Assembly: GCA_002315375.1 (NCBI GenBank)
Contig: DCHR01000029.1
Span: forward strand, 1-64,000
DNA length: 64,000 nucleotides
From: Treponema sp. UBA1747
Lineage (GTDB): Bacteria > Spirochaetota > Spirochaetia > Treponematales > Treponemataceae
Direction: 5' to 3'
Below the pieces are notes generated by a model. It had not been told where the DNA came from and did not search any database. It was given only the letters and a program-made list of their open reading frames with translations. Numbering within the stretch: position 1 is the stretch's first letter; every line of letters starts with the position of its first letter. A program made the position numbers and the translations under genes. Shown here one piece after another: positions 25,326-33,514 of the stretch.

Positions 25326-26690
25326 ATGTCAAAAGAAAATGATTCACGTTTTGTTCAGATTGTTCCAGGTAAAAGACAACTTGCTCATCAGAGTCTTGAG
25401 TTTTATGCTTTCGTTCACTTTACAGTAAACACTTACACAGATAAGGAATGGGGAGACGGAACAGAAAGCGAATCAATTTTCAATCCGGTAGATTTCAATG
25501 CTGATCAGTGGGTGGAAGCCGTTAAGTCTGCAGGTATGAAAGGACTTATTCTTACCTGCAAGCACCACGACGGTTTTTGTCTCTGGCCTAGTGCGTATAC
25601 CGACCATTCGGTAAAGAAAAGTCCCTGGAAAAACGGACAGGGCGACATTGTTCGTGAGACAGCGGAAGCCTGCCGTAAAGGCGGCATTAAGTTCGGAGTT
25701 TACTTAAGTCCCTGGGACAGAAACTGCAGTCTTTACGGACGGGGCAAAGCCTACGACGATTATTTCATCAGCCAGCTTACAGAACTTTGTACGAACTACG
25801 GAGAAGTTTTTTCCGTGTGGTTTGACGGTGCCTGTGGTGAAGGCCCTAACGGAAAGAAACAGATTTATGACTGGGACCGTTACTATGAAGTAATCCGTCG
25901 TCTGCAGCCTGAGGCCTGTATTTCTGTTTGTGGTCCTGATGTCCGTTGGTGCGGAAATGAAGCCGGAGATACACGTCCTGCGGAATGGAGTGTTGTTCCA
26001 AAGCGTACTCAGGATACGGAAAAAATAAAGGAAGACAGCCAGCAGTCAGACAACACTGAATTCCGTCAGAGAAAAATAAATGCACAGGACCAGGATCTTG
26101 GAAGCAGACAGGTTCTGGAAAAAGAAAATGAACTGGTCTGGTATGCAGCCGAAGTAAACACATCAATAAGATCCGGCTGGTTTTATCATGAATACGAAGA
26201 TGAACAGGTAAAGCCGCTTTCAAAGCTTATAGATATTTATGAAAAATCTGTTGGCGGAAATGCGACCTTCCTCCTGAATATTCCTCCATGCCGGAGCGGT
26301 CTTTTCCATGAGAACGATGTTCAGCGGCTTAAAGAACTGGGCGAGTATCTTGAAAAAACATACAGTCACAATTTGATTGATGAAGCCTATGATGTAATCG
26401 GATTTTCTCCCGATGAAAACAATCCGGTTTATTCAAAAATAATCCGCTGGGAAAATCCTGTTACGGTTAATCGGATTGTTATGCAGGAAGACATAACAAA
26501 AAGTCAGCGGGTCGAACATTTTACTGTTTCTGTAAAAGGAACAGACGGGAACTGGATTCAGATTTACGAAGGAACTACAGTAGGCTATAAAAAGATCTGT
26601 CCTGTTGATGAGGTATCTCTGAAAGAAATGAAAATTGTCTTTGATGATTTCCGTGTCAGTGTTATTCTGAAAGACCTGGGAGTGTATTAA
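25326..26690 (+). CDS. Alpha-L-fucosidase, GH29
   Basis: 454 aa, no signal peptide, cytoplasmic. GH29 landmarks are FYAFVHFTVNTYTDKEWG, LILTCKHHDGFCLWPS and the nucleophile Asp in FSVWFDGACGEG; the pattern fits the GH29-B type with 1,3/1,4-fucosidase activity. The last 100 residues look like a galactose-binding-like sandwich. AAAGGAAAT precedes the ATG at 25326; the in-frame TTG at 25311 lies inside lacZ. It removes alpha-fucose, exposing galactose for the co-transcribed beta-galactosidase. Confidence 0.92.
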   Translation: MSKENDSRFVQIVPGKRQLAHQSLEFYAFVHFTVNTYTDKEWGDGTESESIFNPVDFNADQWVEAVKSAGMKGLILTCKHHDGFCLWPSAYTDHSVKKSPWKNGQGDIVRETAEACRKGGIKFGVYLSPWDRNCSLYGRGKAYDDYFISQLTELCTNYGEVFSVWFDGACGEGPNGKKQIYDWDRYYEVIRRLQPEACISVCGPDVRWCGNEAGDTRPAEWSVVPKRTQDTEKIKEDSQQSDNTEFRQRKINAQDQDLGSRQVLEKENELVWYAAEVNTSIRSGWFYHEYEDEQVKPLSKLIDIYEKSVGGNATFLLNIPPCRSGLFHENDVQRLKELGEYLEKTYSHNLIDEAYDVIGFSPDENNPVYSKIIRWENPVTVNRIVMQEDITKSQRVEHFTVSVKGTDGNWIQIYEGTTVGYKKICPVDEVSLKEMKIVFDDFRVSVILKDLGVY

Positions 26691-26717
26691 GGTTTATTTT
26701 CTGTTAAGATAAACCCT

Positions 26718-28196
26718 ATGAAAATCAACAGATCTTTTGTTCTCCGTTTTATCGTTTTTATCGCGGGTCTTTTTGTAATGGGACTTGGGGTGGCACTTAC
26801 CAAAACAGGTCAGCTTGGGGTTTCGCCCGTATCTTCTATACCGAACATTATGAGCATTAAGTTCCCGGCTCTGACAATCGGGAACTGGCTCACCATCTGG
26901 AACTGCGTTCTTGTTCTGGGACAGATAATTATTCTGCGCCGAAATTTCAAAATCTGGCAGCTGCTTCAAATTCCGCTTTCATTCGTCTTCGGCTATTTTA
27001 CGGATTTAGGTATGTGGATCTGTTCTTTCATTCCGGAAGGAGTTTACTGGATTCAGGTTCTCTGTGTTGTTTTCGGTACTGCAGTTCTTGCCTTCGGAGT
27101 TTTCATGATGGTTCAGGCGAACCTGATTATGAATTCAGGTGAAGCTTTTGTAAAAGCCGTAAGTGATAAATCTCCTCTTGAATTCAGTACATTGAAAATC
27201 ATTTTTGACGTTACCTTTGTAGCAACCTCGATTCTTCTTTCCCTGGTTTTCTTTAAAGGTAAAATTCTCGGAACCCGGGAAGGAACAATCTTTGCAGCTG
27301 TAATGGTTGGCGTTTTTGTAAAACTGTTCACAAAACTTTATAAAAAAATAAAGGGAAATAAAAAAACAGAATGCGCATATAAGGCTGTTTTTGCAGACCT
27401 GGACAGAACCCTGCTGAATAACGACAGGACAATTTCTCCGTTTACAAAAGAAACAATCGAAAAGCTTCTGGCTGCAGGAATTGATTTTGTTCCATGCTCA
27501 GGCCGTTCCCTTAAATCTTTCCCGGAAGAATTATTCAGCATTAAAGGAATCAGGCACGCAGTTTCATCAAACGGGGTTTCTGTTGATGACATGCAGAAAA
27601 GAAAATCTCTGGAGTACCTGGTACTTCCCGAAGATATTCCAGAAAAAGTTATTGAGTTTTTGAAGGATGAGGATGTTTATTACGAATGTTTCCTTGACGG
27701 GCAGGGATATACAGAAAAAAAATATTACGATGATCCTCTGGCATTTGATGAAATTACTTTTCCTGTTCCGTATGTAAAGGAAACCCGTCTTACTGCAGAT
27801 TCGATGATTTCCTTTATTCTGGAACACAAATCAGAAATCGGGTCTCTTGATGTAATTGTTCATCCTGCAGATTGTGACCGTTTGGTGGCTGCAATGAAGA
27901 AACATTTTCCTGAAGTTTATATTACCAAAAGCGAACGCTTCCTTTTTGAAATTTCAAACATCAACTGCGGAAAGCATAAAGGTCTGGAACGTTACTGTTC
28001 CATCACAGGAATAAAACCGTCAGAAGTTGTTGCCTTCGGTGACGGTCCAAATGATATTGAAATGCTTCAGACTGCAGGCCTTGCCATCGCCGTTGGAAAT
28101 GCCAGCGAAGAATGTAAAAAATGCGCCACCCGAATTGTTGAAACCAACAACGAAGACGGCGTCGCTAAGGAAATACAACGGTTATTTTTTAATTAA
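26718..28196 (+). CDS. YczE/YitT-like membrane domain fused to a Cof-type HAD phosphatase
   Basis: 492 aa. Residues 1-212 carry about six hydrophobic helices typical of YczE/DUF6198 membrane proteins (LTKTGQLGVSPVSSIP). Residues 220-492 are a complete Cof-type IIB HAD hydrolase: FADLDRTLLNND (D227, D229; the usual G of DxDGT is Arg), SGRS and VVAFGDGPNDIEML, with the Lys in CGKHKGLE. The HAD part probably dephosphorylates a sugar phosphate on the inner face of the membrane. The reading frame is uninterrupted across the junction. There is no Shine-Dalgarno; TAAGAT lies seven bases before the ATG. Confidence 0.88.
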   Translation: MKINRSFVLRFIVFIAGLFVMGLGVALTKTGQLGVSPVSSIPNIMSIKFPALTIGNWLTIWNCVLVLGQIIILRRNFKIWQLLQIPLSFVFGYFTDLGMWICSFIPEGVYWIQVLCVVFGTAVLAFGVFMMVQANLIMNSGEAFVKAVSDKSPLEFSTLKIIFDVTFVATSILLSLVFFKGKILGTREGTIFAAVMVGVFVKLFTKLYKKIKGNKKTECAYKAVFADLDRTLLNNDRTISPFTKETIEKLLAAGIDFVPCSGRSLKSFPEELFSIKGIRHAVSSNGVSVDDMQKRKSLEYLVLPEDIPEKVIEFLKDEDVYYECFLDGQGYTEKKYYDDPLAFDEITFPVPYVKETRLTADSMISFILEHKSEIGSLDVIVHPADCDRLVAAMKKHFPEVYITKSERFLFEISNINCGKHKGLERYCSITGIKPSEVVAFGDGPNDIEMLQTAGLAIAVGNASEECKKCATRIVETNNEDGVAKEIQRLFFN

Positions 28197-28419
28197 AACG
28201 TACATATAAATCAAACATTATTAATCCAAGTAAAAAAACTATGTGAATGTAAATCAAATAACACGCGAGCAAAAACAATGGAGTACCGTGGGCAAGGAAT
28301 GAGCGAAGTGAATGACGGGGACCCGCGGGAGGCCTCCATTGGTTATTGCGGGAGTGTTATTTGTTTTGTGATAACTTTTTTTACTTAGTAATAAAAGTGT
28401 TTGATTTATATGTACGTTT
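28196..28419. repeat. Large foldback element A
   Basis: A 22-bp perfect inverted repeat (28196-28217 with 28398-28419) encloses further partly matching arms and a GC-rich core bounded by CAATGGAGT and CCTCCATTG (28276-28341). The arms match over most of about 80 bp each. The core is about 90% alike to that of the element at 51928-52048 (opposite orientation), but the outer arms are different. The left arm begins on the last base of the upstream stop codon. There is no open reading frame. Confidence 0.85.
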
Positions 28420-28456
28420 AATATAAAAATCCTAACCATTTATTAACACAATGAAG

Positions 28457-28462
28457 TATAAT
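28457..28462 (+). promoter_or_regulatory. -10 box of the GH43 gene
   Basis: TATAAT lies seven bases before the ATG at 28470. No -35 match. Confidence 0.45.
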
Positions 28463-28469
28463 GGAAAGC

Positions 28470-30191
28470 ATGAAATATCTTCTTTCCTACACACGTACTC
28501 CAATCGACAATATTATTTATGACCCGCGTCTGGCCTACAGTATGCATCTGGCATTGAGCGATGACGGCCAGTCTTTTTCCGATTTGAATCACAATTCAGG
28601 AGTTCTCTTTGCTCTGGCTACAGAAAATGAGGACGGATCCCTGAATGCCATGAGCCTGTTTAATCCCTTTATTTTTAAATATGAGAAGGGCGGCTTCGGA
28701 GTAATTGCACAAAGAGTCCTTGCTGACGGAGAGGAAGACCCTGCCAGTAAAGGAAAATATCTTTTGTGGGACACTTCAGATTTTCTGCGTTATAAAGAAC
28801 TGGGGCTTTTTGCAGATACTGAACTTCCGCCTGAAGCAAAAACTGCTCTGGAAGAATGGACAGACAGACCTGCTGCCGTAAGAGGTTTTGACGAAGGTGA
28901 AAAAGAAATAACAGAACTGCCGGAAGGTGCAGTTCCTTGCAGCATTCTTGAAATAGAAGATGCAGTTGCAGACAGGCTGATAAAAAAACTTACAACTCCT
29001 TACAATGTTTCTGTTGAGGTTCCGGATTCTCTGGAACTGGCAGCCGGAGATGAAACTTTTTCAGAAAAAATAAACGCCTGCAGTGCCATCTGCAATTATT
29101 CTGATGGAACTTCTATCAGGCGTTCAGTTTCCTGGGATACTTCAAAAGTGGATTTCAATAAACCGGGAGAATATGAAATCTCTGGAACCGTAAATCAGAA
29201 GCACTTTGATTTTACTGTAGCAGAATGGCGTGCTGACCCGGATGTTTTTATCTGGGAAGGAAAATATTATTTCATCAGTACCAATGACAAAGACGGCAAC
29301 AAAACCATTTTTGTCCGCCAGTCAGACACAATAGAAGGTCTTTCAAATGCCCGGGATCATCTGATTCTGGATACAACTATGTACCCGGAAATCGGCGGTC
29401 TTTTGTGGGCTCCTGAATTTCATGAAATCAACGGAAATCTTTACATTTTCCATGCAGCCACAACAGGTGAGTTCTTCTGGGAAGAAAGCAATATTATGAT
29501 TCTGAAGAAAGGCGGCTCTCCAATCAATAAGGAAGACTGGAGTCGTCCGCGCCGCATCGTAAAGGCAGATGGAAGTGATCTGTGCGAAGCAGGTAAAGAA
29601 ATTACCCTTGATATGACTGTGTGGCAGTGGGACGGCACCTGGTATGCCTGCTGGAGCCAGAGACAGTTCCTTCCCAAAGACCTTGGAGCCTGGCTTTATA
29701 TTGCAAAAATTAATCCGGATGAACCATGGCGTCTGGCAAGTGAACCGGTTGTCCTGAGTAAACCTGATTACGGCTGGGGAAACAACCATACCTTTGTAGA
29801 AGAAGGACCGTTTGCGCTTCCTGTAAATGACCGTTTATACCTGACTTTCAGTGCCGCAGCTGTTGATACCTCTTATGTTGTCAGTTACCTTGCTGCAGAA
29901 CACGGTGCCGATCTACTGAATCCAAAGGCCTGGCGGAAGAACAACTATCCGATTCTTACATCCCGCAGTTCGAACGGGGAATACGGAACAGGACATAATG
30001 CTTATGTTGTTGATGAAGACGGCTTTATCTGGAATACATATCATGCCCGTCCGGGAACAGAAGGAAATCGCAGCGCAGGAATCCGAAGAGTTCACCTGGA
30101 TATTGACGGGGAACCTATGCTGGATGTAACAGAAGAAAAGGATTTGAATTCTGCCTGTAAATCCGTCAGAATGGTTTTGAAAATCAAATAG
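28470..30191 (+). CDS. GH43 arabinofuranosidase/xylosidase-like enzyme
   Basis: 573 aa, no signal peptide. The N-terminal 190 residues are of unclear fold, followed by a bacterial Ig-like stretch (about 175-250) and a five-bladed GH43 domain (about 255-570): base Asp in WRADPDVFIWEGKYYF, the LLWAPEFHEING blade and acid Glu in VEEGPFALPVNDRLYLTFS. GH43 enzymes remove arabinose or xylose. An ATG at 28461 exists, but it overlaps the -10 box; MKYLLSY at 28470 is the better start. It is downstream of the foldback element, so it probably has its own transcript. Confidence 0.88.
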   Translation: MKYLLSYTRTPIDNIIYDPRLAYSMHLALSDDGQSFSDLNHNSGVLFALATENEDGSLNAMSLFNPFIFKYEKGGFGVIAQRVLADGEEDPASKGKYLLWDTSDFLRYKELGLFADTELPPEAKTALEEWTDRPAAVRGFDEGEKEITELPEGAVPCSILEIEDAVADRLIKKLTTPYNVSVEVPDSLELAAGDETFSEKINACSAICNYSDGTSIRRSVSWDTSKVDFNKPGEYEISGTVNQKHFDFTVAEWRADPDVFIWEGKYYFISTNDKDGNKTIFVRQSDTIEGLSNARDHLILDTTMYPEIGGLLWAPEFHEINGNLYIFHAATTGEFFWEESNIMILKKGGSPINKEDWSRPRRIVKADGSDLCEAGKEITLDMTVWQWDGTWYACWSQRQFLPKDLGAWLYIAKINPDEPWRLASEPVVLSKPDYGWGNNHTFVEEGPFALPVNDRLYLTFSAAAVDTSYVVSYLAAEHGADLLNPKAWRKNNYPILTSRSSNGEYGTGHNAYVVDEDGFIWNTYHARPGTEGNRSAGIRRVHLDIDGEPMLDVTEEKDLNSACKSVRMVLKIK

Positions 30192-30223
30192 CAGATACAA
30201 AATCCTCAGTTAAACGATAAATA

Positions 30224-30239
30224 TAGGGATTTGTCCCTA
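30224..30239. other. Small hairpin between GH43 and the EAL gene
   Basis: TAGGGA and TCCCTA pair around a 4-nt loop. There is no T-tract, so terminator function is doubtful. Confidence 0.35.
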
Positions 30240-30258
30240 AAGTGACACTTGTTTTTTC

Positions 30259-30286
30259 TTGTAAAAACTCCAAAATGTGTAATAAT
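30259..30286 (+). promoter_or_regulatory. Candidate promoter of the PAS-GGDEF-EAL gene
   Basis: TTGTAA, a 16-base spacer and AATAAT. The leader would be only about 7 nt and has no Shine-Dalgarno. Confidence 0.4.
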
Positions 30287-30299
30287 AGAGTTAAACTCT

Positions 30300-32288
30300 A
30301 TGCACGTGAACGAGAACGTAGTTTTTATTTTCGATTCTTCCCAAAAAATTGTATATTTCAACGAGCCTTCCCTGAAAATTTTTCCGAATATGGCGCTGGG
30401 AAAATCCTGCTGCGAAGCTACCGGAACATCCCCTTTGCAATGTGAACAGTGTCCTGTAAGAACCGGAAAGCCTGAAACTATGGCTCTTTACAATATTATT
30501 GCTTCCCGCTGGCTGAACATGAGTTTTGCCAGCATGGAGTATCCCGGGCATGGCCTGTGCACAGTAGTAACCGGGTCTTTTTACCAGACCCTCCGAAAAG
30601 AAGTGCTTGGCCGTGTTAAATTCATGAACCAGTATGATTTCATTATTGAAATGAATCTTACTATCGACAGATATGTTATGCTTTCTGACAGTAATTACGG
30701 GAAAGAAGTTGTGCTTGAAGAAGAACCTCTTTCTGTACTGATTAAACGAACAGCAGAAACTATGGTTCATCCTGATGATTACAGAAAGTTTACAAATCTC
30801 TTTAACCTGAATACTCTCAGTGAGCGTTTGAAGGCTGCAAAGTTCCCTCTGACAGAAGTTATCCGTGAAAAAAATACCCGCGGAACTTATGATGATGTCA
30901 AAATCACTCTTATCCCTGAAGAAATACATCAGAATGGCTATGAAATGTTTATAGCACTGTTCCATATAGACAATCTGAAGAAGAAAACAGGTTCTGACAG
31001 TGACCGTAATGGAATAACCGGACTTCTGAATAAAGAAAGCTTCATCAAAGAAACCTCCGTGTTCCTTGGAAATTACCATGATGATGTTGCCCTCATTTAT
31101 ATGGATATAGAACATTTCCGTTTGTTCAATAAATGGTATTCCCGGTGGCAGGGTGACAGACTTTTGAAATCAATTGGCCTTTTCCTGCTTCAGATGGACC
31201 GGATGTTCGGAACTGTTTCTGGTTATGACGGCGGTGACAACTTCTTCATTCTTTGTGACAAGCAGGATGTTGTTCTGGAGTATCTGGTAAACGGACTGAA
31301 TGAACTAATCAGTTGTTTTGATGGAATTGAAGGCTTCCGCATGGCTTACGGAGGCTACCTGATAGAAGATAAAAGGGAAGATATGCAGGATGCTCTGGAT
31401 TTGGCAAGTACAGCCTGTACTCTAGATATGTCTCTTTCTGTAGAAAAAATCAGATGGTACAACGAAAGCCTGATTCTTGAAGAAGAAAAAGAAATCCTGA
31501 TTATTCCTGATTTTGAACGTGGCCTGGAAGAAAACGAGTTTACCTTCTTCCTTCAGCCAAAATGTTCTATTCGTGAAGACCGTATTGTAGGGGCCGAAGC
31601 TCTTGTCCGCTGGAATCATAAAATCAAAGGCTTTATTTCTCCTGGCGAATTCATTCCTATTCTTGAAAGAAAAGGTCTCCTTTCAAAGCTTGATATTTAT
31701 ATATGGGAGCAGGTTTGTAAAAAAATCAGTGAATGGCAGACAACAGGACTGGAACTGGTTCCGGTTTCCATCAACGTTTCCAGAATTGATATTTTCAATA
31801 TGGATGTTCCTGAAGTCCTTATTAATCTGACAAAAAAATACAATGTAGATCCTGATTTGATTGAAGTTGAAATAACAGAAAGTGCTTTTGTTAATGACAG
31901 CAGAATTATTAAAACAGTGATTCAGCGTCTGAGAAAAGCAGGGTTCAAGATTCTTATAGATGATTTTGGAAGCGGCTATTCTTCTTTGAATATGCTTAAA
32001 GATGTTCAGGCTGATGTAATCAAAATGGATATCAAATTCTTTGATCTGAACCAGGAAAACTTCGACAAAGGCTATAACATTATTACCAGTATGTATGAAA
32101 TGTCCCACAATATCGGTTTGCCTATAATTGCTGAAGGTGTAGAAACCCAGAATCAGATTGATTTACTTGAAGACATCGGATTCAATTATGTTCAGGGGTA
32201 TTACTATTACAAACCTTTGCAGTTGAAGGATTATGAGGATATTATTTCCGATAAAGATAAAATCTCTCACGATGGACTTCAACTGTAA
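30300..32288 (+). CDS. Cytoplasmic PAS-GGDEF-EAL c-di-GMP protein
   Basis: 662 aa, no membrane segment. A PAS-like N-terminus carries a Cys cluster (CC-x8-C-x2-C-P, about 37-50) that may bind metal or sense redox state; this is inference. The GGDEF domain (about 250-395) reads YDGGDNFFI (GGDNF), so synthase activity is doubtful. The EAL domain (about 410-650) keeps GAEALVRW, INVSRIDI, VEITESAF, DDFGSGYSSLNML and AEGVETQNQ and should hydrolyse c-di-GMP. I choose the ATG at 30300; the in-frame TTG at 30249 lies upstream of the predicted promoter's -10. Confidence 0.9.
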   Translation: MHVNENVVFIFDSSQKIVYFNEPSLKIFPNMALGKSCCEATGTSPLQCEQCPVRTGKPETMALYNIIASRWLNMSFASMEYPGHGLCTVVTGSFYQTLRKEVLGRVKFMNQYDFIIEMNLTIDRYVMLSDSNYGKEVVLEEEPLSVLIKRTAETMVHPDDYRKFTNLFNLNTLSERLKAAKFPLTEVIREKNTRGTYDDVKITLIPEEIHQNGYEMFIALFHIDNLKKKTGSDSDRNGITGLLNKESFIKETSVFLGNYHDDVALIYMDIEHFRLFNKWYSRWQGDRLLKSIGLFLLQMDRMFGTVSGYDGGDNFFILCDKQDVVLEYLVNGLNELISCFDGIEGFRMAYGGYLIEDKREDMQDALDLASTACTLDMSLSVEKIRWYNESLILEEEKEILIIPDFERGLEENEFTFFLQPKCSIREDRIVGAEALVRWNHKIKGFISPGEFIPILERKGLLSKLDIYIWEQVCKKISEWQTTGLELVPVSINVSRIDIFNMDVPEVLINLTKKYNVDPDLIEVEITESAFVNDSRIIKTVIQRLRKAGFKILIDDFGSGYSSLNMLKDVQADVIKMDIKFFDLNQENFDKGYNIITSMYEMSHNIGLPIIAEGVETQNQIDLLEDIGFNYVQGYYYYKPLQLKDYEDIISDKDKISHDGLQL

Positions 32289-32289
32289 A

Positions 32290-32325
32290 AAAAAGGCGGC
32301 ATTTGAAAATGCCGCCTTTATAGTT
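32290..32325. terminator. Bidirectional terminator between convergent genes
   Basis: AAAGGCGGCATTT pairs with AAATGCCGCCTTT around a tiny loop, with A- and T-tracts outside. Confidence 0.9.
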
Positions 32326-32335
32326 TTAAATCGGG

Positions 32336-33514
32336 TTACCCGAAGAACTTGCTGATAATATCTCCGAAGCCTACAAAAGTACCGATTGAACTTCCCAGAG
32401 AACTGAGCAGAAGAACCAGAAGTACACGGAGTATTCTGTTTTTGTACCAGCCTTTCAGACTGTTAACATCATCCTGAATTGTTTCCATATCACGAACTTT
32501 CGGTTTTACTATAAATCCCTGGACAATGCCCGCTACAAAACCTACTCCGATAAAAGGACACAGGGAAGTAATCGGTGCTGAAAGCATTGATACAAGAATA
32601 GTGACAGGGTGGGCGGCAGCAACAAGGGCCCCGATTCCGGCAGGAATTGCATTTGCAATTACCCAGGAAAGAATCATTGTTGTACCCAGTCTTGTTCCAC
32701 CGTAAATGAAGCCGGCAACAATCAGTCCTACGATGATTGCCGGAATAGACCAGGTGGCAATGAATCCGCTTACAGATTTTCCCGGTACCTGAGCAATTTC
32801 TTCCATGTCTGTTTTTTCTTCACCTCTGGAAATCTGAACAAGAGCTTCTTCTACTCCAGGCAGGTGTCCTGCACCAAGAACTGCAACTACATTCTGTCCC
32901 GGACATTCCCAGATTTTATGAGCCATGTAAATGTTTCTTTCATCAATGAGAACCTGTTTGATTACAGGCATATAGTCAGAAAGTTCATCCATCATGGAAT
33001 CCATTTCATTTCCTGTTTTCAGGCTTTCAATTTCACTTGATGAAACTTCTTCCTTGCTGAAGGCAGAGGTAAGCAGTGCTGCCAGGAGCTTGCATTTTCC
33101 CCAGAGACTGTTTTTTGCCCAGGCACGGCGCAAAGTGGTCTGAATAGGGCGGTCAACCATAACAGCCAGAGAGTTGATTTCTTTTGCTGTGTTGATGGCG
33201 GCCAGCATTTCTTCTCCTGGTTTTACTCCAAGGTTTGCCCCCATGCGACGCTGGTAAGATGCAAGAATCAGATTTGCCAGTAAAAGGAATCCCTGCTTTT
33301 TCTTCAAAACAGCAATGATGTCCAGTTCCTGGTATTTTTCCTGATTCTGGAGAGAATCGGAACGCTTGTCGTCAAGTTCAACACAGATGCAGTCAGGGTT
33401 CAGTGTTTTGATTGTTTCTGTTACTTCATCGATACTTTCACGGGAAACGTGGGCTGTACCGATAAGTGTTATTTTTTTTCCGTTTAATTCAATTATTTTT
33501 TGTGTCTGATTCAT
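32336..33514 (-). CDS. TraB/PrgY family membrane protein
   Basis: 392 aa. The N-terminal soluble TraB domain has TLIGTAHVSRESIDEV, CVELDDKR and AVLGAGHLPGVEEAL, the conserved Gly/His/Glu set related to the TIKI/EreA-like fold and suggestive of metal-dependent hydrolysis. Three to four hydrophobic segments fill about 245-392. In enterococci PrgY restrains peptide pheromone; in other bacteria the role is unknown. Its ATG overlaps the TPR gene stop (ATGA), and AGGAATGGA precedes it, so the two are translationally coupled. Confidence 0.88.
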   Translation of the reverse strand: MNQTQKIIELNGKKITLIGTAHVSRESIDEVTETIKTLNPDCICVELDDKRSDSLQNQEKYQELDIIAVLKKKQGFLLLANLILASYQRRMGANLGVKPGEEMLAAINTAKEINSLAVMVDRPIQTTLRRAWAKNSLWGKCKLLAALLTSAFSKEEVSSSEIESLKTGNEMDSMMDELSDYMPVIKQVLIDERNIYMAHKIWECPGQNVVAVLGAGHLPGVEEALVQISRGEEKTDMEEIAQVPGKSVSGFIATWSIPAIIVGLIVAGFIYGGTRLGTTMILSWVIANAIPAGIGALVAAAHPVTILVSMLSAPITSLCPFIGVGFVAGIVQGFIVKPKVRDMETIQDDVNSLKGWYKNRILRVLLVLLLSSLGSSIGTFVGFGDIISKFFG

